DNA of 64,000 nt, taken from NCBI RefSeq assembly GCF_004349265.1, contig NZ_SMFL01000001.1:62001-126000 (forward strand), written 5' to 3'. The first letter of the stretch is position 1. Each line of letters begins with the position of its first letter. The notes below the pieces were generated by a model. It worked only from the letters and a program-made list of their open reading frames with translations. It was not told the origin of the DNA and ran no database searches. The position numbers and the translations under genes were made by a program. Positions 36,983-45,394 of the stretch are shown here, one piece after another. This DNA is from Dyadobacter psychrotolerans. GTDB lineage: Bacteria > Bacteroidota > Bacteroidia > Cytophagales > Spirosomataceae.

Positions 36983-37280
36983 TTCCAATTCCTCGGCATA
37001 TTATATTCCAGACATGGACGCTGATACTCCTGGTTAGCTTCAATATTATCGCAGATTAATGTCTTCCTTTTGAAAATGCTTCAAATTCTCATTGCATTAT
37101 AAAACAGTTAAGTTGAAAATTGTCTATCGGCATTAATTCAGAATTTGTCTGTCTCTGGTGGTAGTTATCTGCGTCCAATTGGTCAGAATTAAGATGGGTT
37201 AATTATTCCTTTATAAATTTCGTTAGATTAGAATTACTTTGCGATAATTTATAAACAAACCAATACTATTCTACTCACTT
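36983..37280. other. AT-rich spacer before the dCTP deaminase gene
   Basis: About 300 nt, strongly AT-rich, no gene. A near-consensus -7 element TTACTTTG (37234-37241) lies 39 nt upstream of the ATG at 37281. Confidence 0.4.
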
Positions 37281-39122
37281 ATGACAGGTTTAGACTCCCT
37301 CTACAGCTTACGTAGTCGCTTTATTGTTATCGGATTAACCGGCCGTTTGGGTTCGGGCTGCACAACTGTGGCAAAGCTATTGACAATGAAAAGATTTGAA
37401 GACTGCAATTTTCCTGAGCCAGTACTTGGCACAAGCCCAACAAATGAAGATCGTAAATATCGAATTGCCTTTGACTTTTTAAGACAAAATTGGAAGCCAT
37501 ACACACTCATACGAGCCTCGGATGTAATTACTGCTTTTCTACTTAGAGAGGATATTCGTGACTTTCAAGCTTTCTTAGAAATCAAATACCCAACTAATTC
37601 CAAACAAATTATTGATCTTATAGAAAAAATTAAGCATGAATTTTGTAGCTTATCTGAGGATGTAAAATCAATGTTTAAAAAGATACCTGCTGCAGGTGAA
37701 TTAGTAACCCTTGACGATGAGATAGCTGACCAGCTATTTTTCCGAAGCGGGAAAATAGAGCAATTCTCACAACGATTGAAAGAAGAATTTCAAACACTAA
37801 CAATAACGAACGAATCATCTCCCTATCAGTGGTTTGGGGATAATCTTCGCAAAACTGGTAACCCACTTCAAGATCAGAGTTTTGAAGCGGCAAACTGTTA
37901 CATAATAGCTCAAATCATTCGCCAACTTATTAAAATAAATCGAAATCAATCTAACAAGGAGGCAAGGATTGTGGTTGATTCTATCAGAAACTCTATGGAA
38001 AGCCGTTTTTTTAAGGAACGCTATTCAGCATTTTATCAATTTGCAGTAAACACTGAAGAAACATGTAGACTAGCAAGATTAAACAAGCATTACAATACGA
38101 GTGAATTAAAGGCTCTTGATCAGGAGTATACGAAGGACCTTGCAACTGAAGAACGTTTTTACAAACAAGATATTCAGACATGTATTCAGGTTTCGGATAT
38201 ATATCTACATAACCCTGATGAGCCCAAGTCGGAGGGAGATAAGCGTAAAACAATAAAAAAAGACATTCTTAGATATTTGGCATTAATTCTTCAACCAGGT
38301 ATTATTACTCCGACACCAAGTGAGCGGTGCATGCAGATTGCTTACACTGCAAAATATAATTCTGGCTGTATATCCAGGCAAGTTGGCGCTGTGGTGACAG
38401 ATTCATCGTTCTCGCTGAAATCAATAGGATGGAATAATACAGCGGAAGGACAGACACCTTGTCTTCTAAGAAGTGTAGATCATTTAGTGTCAAATTCCGA
38501 TCCAGAGGCGTATAGTGAATACGAAAAAGGCGAAGACTACAAACGGCTAATCCAAAAAACACATTCCTATACCGATACTGAAAAAGATGCTTTGAAAGGC
38601 CGAAATATTTCATTTTGCTTCAAGGATGGCCAGAATTGTATTGATAACAACAAGAATCAAGTTCATACTCGCTCCCTGCATGCAGAAGAAAATGCGATGC
38701 TTCAAATTGCCAAATATGGCGGAGAGGGGTTAAAAAATGGCTTCCTCTTCACAACTGCTTCACCGTGCGAGCTATGTTCAAAAAAGGCTTATCAACTCGG
38801 CATTTCTCGCATTTTCTTCATCGATCCCTACCCAGGAATTTCTGATAAACAAATTCTGAGATCAGGCGAACCTAAACGACAACCACAAACCCAGCTATTT
38901 GTGGGTGCAGTCGGAAGAGCATATCATCACCTATTTGAACCGTTTATGGCGTATAAAGACGAGTTAAAAACGCTATTGAAATTTAATTACAAAAAGTCCT
39001 ATAGCGAATCTTTGTCCGAAACGGAAAAAGCTAAGTACGTAAGTGATCTCGAAAAACAAAAGAGGTTCATCGAAGAGGAGTTATTCAAGTTTGGGCCTAA
39101 ACCTGATACTTACAAACTATGA
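37281..39122 (+). CDS. Anti-phage dCTP deaminase (P-loop kinase-like plus cytidine deaminase domain)
   Basis: A 613-residue two-domain protein. The N-terminus has a Walker A-like GLTGRLGSGCTT (about residues 18-29) and a kinase-like lid region; the C-terminal third is a zinc-dependent deaminase: HAE motif at residues 467-469 (Glu469 catalytic) and SPCELC with Cys496 and Cys499 as zinc ligands. The conserved entry GCISRQVGAVVTD precedes it. This is the architecture of phage-defence dCTP deaminases, which convert dCTP to dUTP on infection and starve phage replication. Length is larger than minimal members, because of an insert of about 70 residues around HLVSNSDPEAYSEYEKGEDY. Its DNA is more AT-rich than the flanking hsd genes, suggesting separate acquisition. 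Confidence 0.85.
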   Translation: MTGLDSLYSLRSRFIVIGLTGRLGSGCTTVAKLLTMKRFEDCNFPEPVLGTSPTNEDRKYRIAFDFLRQNWKPYTLIRASDVITAFLLREDIRDFQAFLEIKYPTNSKQIIDLIEKIKHEFCSLSEDVKSMFKKIPAAGELVTLDDEIADQLFFRSGKIEQFSQRLKEEFQTLTITNESSPYQWFGDNLRKTGNPLQDQSFEAANCYIIAQIIRQLIKINRNQSNKEARIVVDSIRNSMESRFFKERYSAFYQFAVNTEETCRLARLNKHYNTSELKALDQEYTKDLATEERFYKQDIQTCIQVSDIYLHNPDEPKSEGDKRKTIKKDILRYLALILQPGIITPTPSERCMQIAYTAKYNSGCISRQVGAVVTDSSFSLKSIGWNNTAEGQTPCLLRSVDHLVSNSDPEAYSEYEKGEDYKRLIQKTHSYTDTEKDALKGRNISFCFKDGQNCIDNNKNQVHTRSLHAEENAMLQIAKYGGEGLKNGFLFTTASPCELCSKKAYQLGISRIFFIDPYPGISDKQILRSGEPKRQPQTQLFVGAVGRAYHHLFEPFMAYKDELKTLLKFNYKKSYSESLSETEKAKYVSDLEKQKRFIEEELFKFGPKPDTYKL

Positions 39123-39204
39123 GACAATTGCAAAATGCCCATTTAATTACAAATTTTTTGTTACTTTCAGTTTCAACCCAATCAGTACGCGTACAATACC
39201 CACA

Positions 39205-40812
39205 ATGGCCAAAGTCAAAAAGGAAGAGCAGGAAGAACTTTTAGAGAAAAAATTATGGAAAGCCGCTGACAAGCTCCGTAAAAACATGGATGCAGCGGAA
39301 TAGAAGCATGTTGTTTTAGGATTGATCTTCCTCAAATATATTTCCGATGCCTTCGAAGAATTGTTTAACAAACTCAGCGCAGGCGAGGGAGAATTCGAAG
39401 GTGCTGATCCGGAAGACCGGAATGAATATCTGGCCGAAAAAGTGTTTTACGTTCCGCCATCTGCACGCTGGACCTGGTTGCAAGGACGCGCCAAACTTCC
39501 AACAATTGGAACAGATCTGGACGAAGCGATGGACGCTATTGAAAAAGACAATGCTTCTTTACGCGGCGTTTTGCCAAAAGCGTTTGCTCAGGAAAAACTG
39601 GACAAACAAAGTCTTGGTGGTCTGGTTGATTTGGTTGGAACGGCTACTTTGGGGACCAAGGAAGCGCAAAGCAAAGATTTGCTGGGTAAAGTTTTTGAAT
39701 ATTTCCTGGGTGAATTCGCATTAGCGGAAGGCAAAAAAGGCGGACAGTTTTATACGCCTGGAAGCGTTGTACAACTTTTGGTTGAAATGCTGGAACCATA
39801 TGAAGGACGTGTATTTGACCCTTGCTGCGGAAGCGGCGGGATGTTTGTGCAGTCTACCAAATTCATAAACGCGCATCAGGATCATTATCGTAAGGGAAAT
39901 GCCTCGCGCCAGCCGCTGATTAACCCGTTGGACCGCATTTCGATTTATGGACAGGAAAGTAACCAGACAACCTGGCGACTGGCCAAAATGAACCTGGCCA
40001 TTCGCGGAATCGACAGCAGTAATGTTAAATGGAATAATGAAGGTTCTTTCCTGAACGATGCCCACAAGGATCTGAAAGCAGATTATATCATTGCCAATCC
40101 GCCTTTTAATGATTCGGATTGGAGCGGCGAGCTGCTGCGTGATGATGCGCGATGGAGTATTTTGGGACAAAAACTGGTGCCGCCTCCGGGCAATGCCAAC
40201 TATGCCTGGATACAGCACCTCCTTTATCACCTGGCTCCTACCGGCATGGCGGGTTTCGTGCTTTCCAAAGGCTCGCTCACAACCAATACTTCCGGCGAAG
40301 GTGATATCCGAAAACGGCTTATTGACGAAGACCTGATTGATTGCGTGGTAAACCTGCCGACCAAACTTTTCCTGAATACACAGATTCCGGCTTGTTTGTG
40401 GTTTGTGCGCCGGAATAAAACGCACCGCAAAGGTGAGATCCTGTTTATCGATGCCCGGAATGAGGGCCATTTGTTTAGCCGTAAAAACCGGGAACTCAAT
40501 GAGACGGACGTGCGCCGTATTTCCACCATTTACCACGCATGGCGAACAGGCGAAGGCGAATATGACGACATACAGGGTTTCTGCAAATCATCGTCTATTG
40601 AAGATGTGGCAACGTTAAATTATGTACTTACGCCCGGCCGTTATGTAGGATTGGCCGACGAAGAAGACGATTTTAATTTTGCAGAAAGATTCACAGCTCT
40701 GAAACTGGAACTGGCAGCGCAGATGAGAGAGGAAGCGGAACTGAACAGGCGGATTGAAGAGAATTTGGCGAAAATTGTCATTCCTGAATTGAATGAAATA
40801 CCGGTATCCTAA
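39205..40812 (+). pseudogene. hsdM: Type I restriction-modification methyltransferase subunit with in-frame TAG at codon 33
   Basis: The natural start is ATG 39205 (MAKVKKEEQEELLEKKLWKA). After AAE the frame meets TAG (39301-39303) where relatives have Tyr, then continues [20 protein letters not shown] and stays open to 40812. SAM motif I is FDPCCGSGG (from residue 203) and the catalytic motif IV NPPF starts at residue 298, so this is an N6-adenine methylase. A TTG at 39322 could restart translation but would lack the first 39 residues, part of the N-terminal helical domain that contacts HsdS. One base change explains the stop; sequencing error, suppression or a truly disabled system are the options. 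If disabled while hsdR is active, self-restriction would be expected, so an alternative start or error is likely. Confidence 0.88.
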
Positions 40813-40824
40813 CAGCGCCAATCT

Positions 40825-41370
40825 ATGCGATTATTTATATTAGCTATCCTCTTATTTCTCTCTGGTGTAACACTTGCCCAGAAAAGAGACACTTTGTCTT
40901 ACAATAAGCAGCGCCCTTTAACCTGGGATGACTTTGCCATTGCACCCGATCTTGCCAATGATTCTCTGAAAGCATTCTTGTCGGTCACCATCTTAATGCG
41001 GAATGTAAAAGTGAACGTGTGGATGGGTTATGGCACATACGAAGCACACGCTTTTGCATACCGCAATTTTTCCTGGGTAAAAGAAGGCTCACAGGACTCC
41101 TCCACATTGCGGCATCAGCAATATGCTTTTGCACTTACCGAACTTGTAGCAAAGAAGCTGGAAAAAGACGTCAGTGATGCATTGATCAATTTAAGGTGGG
41201 AAAATAAGGTCAACAAAATTTTTTCCAACTACGTCCGGTTCTCAAGTCAGTGCCTTTATGCATACCGAAGAGAAACAGAAAATGGCCAGAATGCTCCGAA
41301 ACAAGCTGAATGGGAAGCGATGATTGACCGGAGTGAAATAAAATTAGAAATTGAAAATAGCAGAAAATGA
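40825..41370 (+). CDS. Secreted protein of unknown function inside the hsd operon
   Basis: A 181-residue protein with a clear signal peptide (MRLFILAILLFLSGVTLAQ, cleavage after about residue 19). The mature part starts RPLTWDDFAIAPDL, vaguely like DUF922 proteins (LTWxDF), but the metalloprotease-like HExxH expected there is not present (RHQQYAFALTEL instead). It lies 12 nt after hsdM and overlaps hsdS by 4 nt (ATGA), so it is translated with the restriction genes although it should be exported. I do not know its function. Confidence 0.6.
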   Translation: MRLFILAILLFLSGVTLAQKRDTLSYNKQRPLTWDDFAIAPDLANDSLKAFLSVTILMRNVKVNVWMGYGTYEAHAFAYRNFSWVKEGSQDSSTLRHQQYAFALTELVAKKLEKDVSDALINLRWENKVNKIFSNYVRFSSQCLYAYRRETENGQNAPKQAEWEAMIDRSEIKLEIENSRK

Positions 41371-42539
41371 GTGAGTGGAAGGAATATAAGTTGGGGGAAG
41401 TGTCCAAAATACAGACAGGACCATTTGGTAGTCAACTGCATGCATCTGATTATGTAGTTACTGGTATTCCAAGTATCATGCCTACCAATATTGGACAGAG
41501 ACTTGACATCAGAACCGATCAAATTGTCTACGTTGATCCAAAAGATATTGAAAGGCTAAAAAAATATAAGGTTCTTGAAAATGATATCGTATACAGCAGA
41601 CGAGGTGATGTCGAAAAATGCGCTTTTATTACCGAACAACAAGAAGGGTGGTTATGTGGGACAGGTTGCCTACGAATAAGATTTTCGTCACCCGAAGTCT
41701 TGCCTAAATTTGTTGCTTATTACTTATCAACACCTGATATTAAATCTTGGGTTTTGAATAGCGCGGTAGGTACCACAATGCCGAACCTTAATTCAGGAAT
41801 CTTGACAAAACTTCCTTTGAGAGTTCCTGAAAAAAAAGTTCAAGTACAAATATCAAATACCCTCAGCAGCCTTGACGACAAAATAGATCTTCTTCATCGC
41901 CAGAATAAAACTTTGGAATCTATGGCGGAGACGCTTTTTAGGCAGTGGTTTGTTGAGGAGGCGGAGGAAAAAGTAAAATTAGGCGATTACGTTAAGACAT
42001 CATCTGGTGGAACTCCATCTCGTTCCAATTTAGACTATTATGCAAATGGAACTGTAAAATGGGTGAAATCCAAGGAACTTAAGGGCAATTTCATTTTTGA
42101 CACCGAAGAAAAAATTACAGATGAGGCAGTTAAAAACTCTTCGGCAAAACTATTCCCTTCGAACACAGTACTTATTGCAATGTACGGTGCAACGGTTGGT
42201 GAATACGCTCTGCTGGCAGAACCATCAACTTGTAATCAAGCAATTTGCGGTTTAATTCCAAACGAAAACATGCCATATACCTTTTTATTTACTTTGATTA
42301 AGCTTAATAAGGAAAATCTCATCGCATTGGCAGGCGGGTCAGCACAACAAAATATTAGTCAAGAACTAATCAAAGAGTTTGAAATACCTTATTCAAAAAG
42401 TAAAATCGATAAGTTTCATAACACAACAGATCCATTTTTTCAAAAAATAAAATCGAATACAGACCAAACAGAAAAATTGAAACTTCTACGAGAGGCTCTG
42501 TTGCCTAAATTGATGAGTGGAGAAATACAGTTAAGCTGA
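41367..42539 (+). CDS. hsdS: Type I restriction-modification specificity subunit
   Basis: A 390-residue HsdS with two target-recognition domains: the first begins WKEYKLGEVSKIQTGPFGS and ends at a conserved helix (LSSLDDKIDLLHRQNKTLESM), the second at about residue 205 (VKLGDYVKTSSGGTPSR) and ends with the C-terminal helix (TEKLKLLREALLPKLMSGEI). Each domain reads one half of a bipartite recognition site. It starts inside the previous gene (4-nt overlap). Two full domains mean the sequence recognised is asymmetric. Confidence 0.9.
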   Translation: MSEWKEYKLGEVSKIQTGPFGSQLHASDYVVTGIPSIMPTNIGQRLDIRTDQIVYVDPKDIERLKKYKVLENDIVYSRRGDVEKCAFITEQQEGWLCGTGCLRIRFSSPEVLPKFVAYYLSTPDIKSWVLNSAVGTTMPNLNSGILTKLPLRVPEKKVQVQISNTLSSLDDKIDLLHRQNKTLESMAETLFRQWFVEEAEEKVKLGDYVKTSSGGTPSRSNLDYYANGTVKWVKSKELKGNFIFDTEEKITDEAVKNSSAKLFPSNTVLIAMYGATVGEYALLAEPSTCNQAICGLIPNENMPYTFLFTLIKLNKENLIALAGGSAQQNISQELIKEFEIPYSKSKIDKFHNTTDPFFQKIKSNTDQTEKLKLLREALLPKLMSGEIQLS

Positions 42540-42571
42540 TGTGCTTTACATTAGTGACACACAACTAAGTA

Positions 42572-42593
42572 AACTGTTAATCATTTGACAGTT
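42572..42593. promoter_or_regulatory. Dyad AACTGT/ACAGTT upstream of higB
   Basis: Perfect 6-bp arms (42572-42577, 42588-42593) with a 10-nt spacer, overlapping the -33 element of the proposed higBA promoter. A further GTTAACT...AGTTAC dyad follows near 42628-42645. HigA-type antitoxins usually bind such sites. Confidence 0.45.
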
Positions 42594-42614
42594 ACTTTAC
42601 CAAAAATATATTTA
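42584..42614 (+). promoter_or_regulatory. Putative higBA promoter
   Basis: -33 TTTG (42584-42587), 19-nt spacer, -7 TATATTTA (42607-42614; last base A instead of G). A second perfect -7 match, TACCTTTG at 42646-42653, lies too near the GTG at 42656 to serve it. Confidence 0.45.
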
Positions 42615-42655
42615 CCTTACACCTTCTGTTAACTAAAATAGTTACTACCTTTGCA

Positions 42656-42997
42656 GTGAAAATTGACTTTGAGGACAAAAAATTTGAAAAATTAGCCAAT
42701 GATGATCGAAAACTTGACAGAGAATTTGGGAAACTTAGAGCTGATAAAATTAGAGCCAGGCTTGCCCAGCTTCGCTCGGCAGACACGCTGGAAGACGTAC
42801 GATACCTACCCGGAAATTATCATGAGTTAAGAGCAAATAGAAAAGGACAATGGGCATGTGACCTGGACCAGCCTTATCGGTTAGTGTTCACTTCACAAGA
42901 AAATCCCATTCCAACCAACGAAGACGGTCAATATATTTGGCTTAGAATAACAGGTGTAGAAATAATTGAGGTTATAAACTACCATAAAGAAAAATAA
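42656..42997 (+). CDS. higB: HigB-like type II toxin
   Basis: A 113-residue RelE/ParE-superfamily mRNA interferase of the HigB group: FGKLRADKIRARLAQLRSADTLEDVRYLPG and ELRANRKGQWACDLDQPYRLVF hold the typical basic residues. It starts with GTG and is 2 nt from higA, in the toxin-first order usual for HigBA. It probably cleaves ribosome-bound mRNA when free. Inserted within the hsd operon, it may help to keep the island in the population. Confidence 0.85.
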   Translation: MKIDFEDKKFEKLANDDRKLDREFGKLRADKIRARLAQLRSADTLEDVRYLPGNYHELRANRKGQWACDLDQPYRLVFTSQENPIPTNEDGQYIWLRITGVEIIEVINYHKEK

Positions 42998-42999
42998 CA

Positions 43000-44082
43000 A
43001 TGGAAAATAGATATTTCCCCCAATCGGCCCCCCATCCAGGAGAAACCCTAAAAGAAAAATTAGAGGAGATGGAAATGGGGCCAAAAGAATTTGCCCTTCG
43101 AACAGGCAAACCCGAAAAAACAATCACAGCGGTTCTTAAAGGCGAGAGTTCAATAACCCCAGACATGGCGGTTCAATTTGAAAATGTTACCCGAATACCG
43201 GCTCATTTCTGGTTAAACCACCAACGAGGATTTGATGAATACGTAGCAAGGGCAAAACAGCAAACGGTGATCGCGGAAGCGATAGACTGGGCCAGGTCAT
43301 TTCCAATAGCAGCCATGTGCCAGCAAAGATGGCTACCACAGATGGCTTCTATTGAAGAAAAAACCTCAGCTATGCTCGCTTTTTTCGGTTTTGCCAGTCA
43401 CGCTGCCTGGGAGGATTACTATTTTAAACAACAACTGAAAGTTGCTTTCCGGATTTCTCTCGCAAACACCAATGAGCCTTACGCCATTTCTGCATGGTTA
43501 AGAAAGGGAGAACTTCAGGCGTCAGAATTACAAGCGGAAGAATATGTAGATAAGAGTTTCAAAGAAGCATTGCCGGAGATAAAGAAAATTATGTCAAGTC
43601 ATCCCGACAACTTCTTTTCTAATTTACAGAATATTTGTCTGAGAGCGGGTGTAAAGGTTGTTCACACTCCCTGCTTACCAAAAGCACCTATTGTTGGTTC
43701 AACCCGATGGATAAATGACACGCCACTAATCCAATTGTCAGGCCGCTATAAGAGAAATGACAGCTTTTGGTTTACGTTTTTCCATGAAGCAGGACACATC
43801 ATACTGCATGGAAAGAAAGACATATTCCTTGAAAAAGTTGAGTATTCAGAAAAAGATAAAGAAAAGGAAAAGGAAGCAGATGAATTTGCAGTAAAATGGA
43901 CGTTGACCGAAGCTCAAGAACAAGAGATATTAGCAGCCGCTCCTCTTAGACAAAAAGACATCCGTGACTTTGCAGATAAATTTGTAACCCATCCGGCGAT
44001 TATAATTGGAAGACTTCAACACAAAAAGTTAATTCCGTATTCACTTGGAAGAGAGTATTTTGAGCCCGTTATTTTCGAATAA
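43000..44082 (+). CDS. higA: HigA-like antitoxin with ImmA/IrrE peptidase domain
   Basis: A 360-residue fusion. Residues about 12-70 are a HigA-type HTH (HPGETLKEKLEEMEMGPKEFALRTGKPEKTI). The C-terminal half is an ImmA/IrrE-type zinc peptidase with FTFFHEAGHIILHG (His262-Glu263...His266). In such two-domain proteins the peptidase may sense stress and cleave the antitoxin or another repressor. Directly after higB and before the ApeA gene by 6 nt. Confidence 0.85.
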   Translation: MENRYFPQSAPHPGETLKEKLEEMEMGPKEFALRTGKPEKTITAVLKGESSITPDMAVQFENVTRIPAHFWLNHQRGFDEYVARAKQQTVIAEAIDWARSFPIAAMCQQRWLPQMASIEEKTSAMLAFFGFASHAAWEDYYFKQQLKVAFRISLANTNEPYAISAWLRKGELQASELQAEEYVDKSFKEALPEIKKIMSSHPDNFFSNLQNICLRAGVKVVHTPCLPKAPIVGSTRWINDTPLIQLSGRYKRNDSFWFTFFHEAGHIILHGKKDIFLEKVEYSEKDKEKEKEADEFAVKWTLTEAQEQEILAAAPLRQKDIRDFADKFVTHPAIIIGRLQHKKLIPYSLGREYFEPVIFE

Positions 44083-44088
44083 TAAACT

Positions 44089-45366
44089 ATGAATAAACCC
44101 TTTACATTAAAAGGTTATTGGTTCCTGCCAAATCAGGAAGAACAAAAGATAGCAGGTATTCTCAGTTTCGAACCGGGTGAAAACATGCGGCTAGAACTTT
44201 TTGGTGCTATATCTCAAAAGTCACCCGAGGAGTACCTTCGTCTAATAGCTGAAAACTGGGACAAGAATGAAATTATACCTGTAATTCATGGGCATACATC
44301 AGATGGGAAAGAATTCTCTCTACTTAATTGTATAGATGGCCAATCGAGCCTGAACTTTAACGCTGAGTTTCCGCTAACTAGCTACATAGTAAATGCAGCT
44401 ATTCAGGGAATACTTATAACTGATTATCAGGAACCAGTATTCAACAAAATTCGGGTTAAGCTTACCCAACTGCATGAATGGCTGGGTACAATTGGCTTTC
44501 AGCAATCCTATAATTTCGAAGATTCCTCTTCCAACTTTGGCTTCAAACTTCCCGAAAGTGTCTCCTTTTCAATAAGTGGTGATTACGATTTGTCTTTCAA
44601 CTCTGGCTATGAAAAATATAATGTGTCGAGAGATGAACTCAATATTAAACAATCCAGTTTCGTAGAAATAAAAATTGGAAGTTTAGTTTCATATAGAAAG
44701 TTAGGAGAGCAGATATTTTTATTCCTAGATTTTCTTTCTCTCGGTACTCTGTCGCCAATAATGATAGAAACCATGACAGTTTTTAACGAGGAGATAGACG
44801 AGGATGGAAAAGCCTACACAAATACCTCGCATGTGTTTTATAAATCAGAGCAAAAATCTGCAAAAGGTTTAAAGAAGGATCATGATTTTCTGTTCAATTA
44901 TGAGACAATATCCGACGTTTTCGAAGAAATCATAAAAAAGTGGTACACCTTAGATAGTGAAATCAGGCCAATACGACAATATCTGATTGAAAGTGTACAG
45001 CCCATTGGTACTTTCAAGACAAACCATTTTCTAAATATCATACAAGCCCTAGAAGGATTCCATACTAGATTTCGAAACAAAAAAATGGAGTTGAAAGAAC
45101 GACTTGAAGATATCGTTACCGAGTTTTCTGATGTTCAGCTCGTAAAAAATGAATTTAATGATTTGGAAGAAACATTAAATAGCGCAAAAGACTCTCGGCA
45201 TTATTATTCCCATTTTTTCAAATTAAAAAACAACAAGACTAAACACGGAGTTGACTTATATCACTTAACAATCAAATTAAGAATCTTATTAGTATGCTGT
45301 GTTTTGAAAGAAGCGGGATTTACCAATGCTAAAATTAATGATATACTCGTTTCCGGAAAATTGTAA
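44089..45366 (+). CDS. apeA: ApeA-like abortive-infection HEPN ribonuclease
   Basis: A 425-residue protein with an ApeA N-terminal-domain-like region (FTLKGYWFLPNQEEQKIAGILSFEP) and a C-terminal HEPN domain (about residues 300-425) carrying the RxxxxH active motif RHYYSH (Arg370, His375). ApeA is a known single-gene phage-defence protein thought to cut RNA on infection. The gene is clearly more AT-rich than hsdR after it, a sign of separate acquisition. It lies between higA (6 nt) and hsdR (28 nt), so it is embedded in the restriction operon. Confidence 0.82.
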   Translation: MNKPFTLKGYWFLPNQEEQKIAGILSFEPGENMRLELFGAISQKSPEEYLRLIAENWDKNEIIPVIHGHTSDGKEFSLLNCIDGQSSLNFNAEFPLTSYIVNAAIQGILITDYQEPVFNKIRVKLTQLHEWLGTIGFQQSYNFEDSSSNFGFKLPESVSFSISGDYDLSFNSGYEKYNVSRDELNIKQSSFVEIKIGSLVSYRKLGEQIFLFLDFLSLGTLSPIMIETMTVFNEEIDEDGKAYTNTSHVFYKSEQKSAKGLKKDHDFLFNYETISDVFEEIIKKWYTLDSEIRPIRQYLIESVQPIGTFKTNHFLNIIQALEGFHTRFRNKKMELKERLEDIVTEFSDVQLVKNEFNDLEETLNSAKDSRHYYSHFFKLKNNKTKHGVDLYHLTIKLRILLVCCVLKEAGFTNAKINDILVSGKL

Positions 45367-45394
45367 CAAAGCGGCGACAATCTGAGTCTCAAAA

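Noticed and set aside
15528..39303. TAG recoding (a 21st amino acid or suppressed stop) as explanation for interrupted genes
   Set aside because: The three TAGs replace different residues (Glu, Tyr, Trp) and other genes are broken by frameshifts, so independent mutation or sequence error is simpler.
39721..40536. 271-codon minus-strand frame opposite hsdM
   Set aside because: Antisense shadow of a strongly supported methyltransferase gene; no family features.
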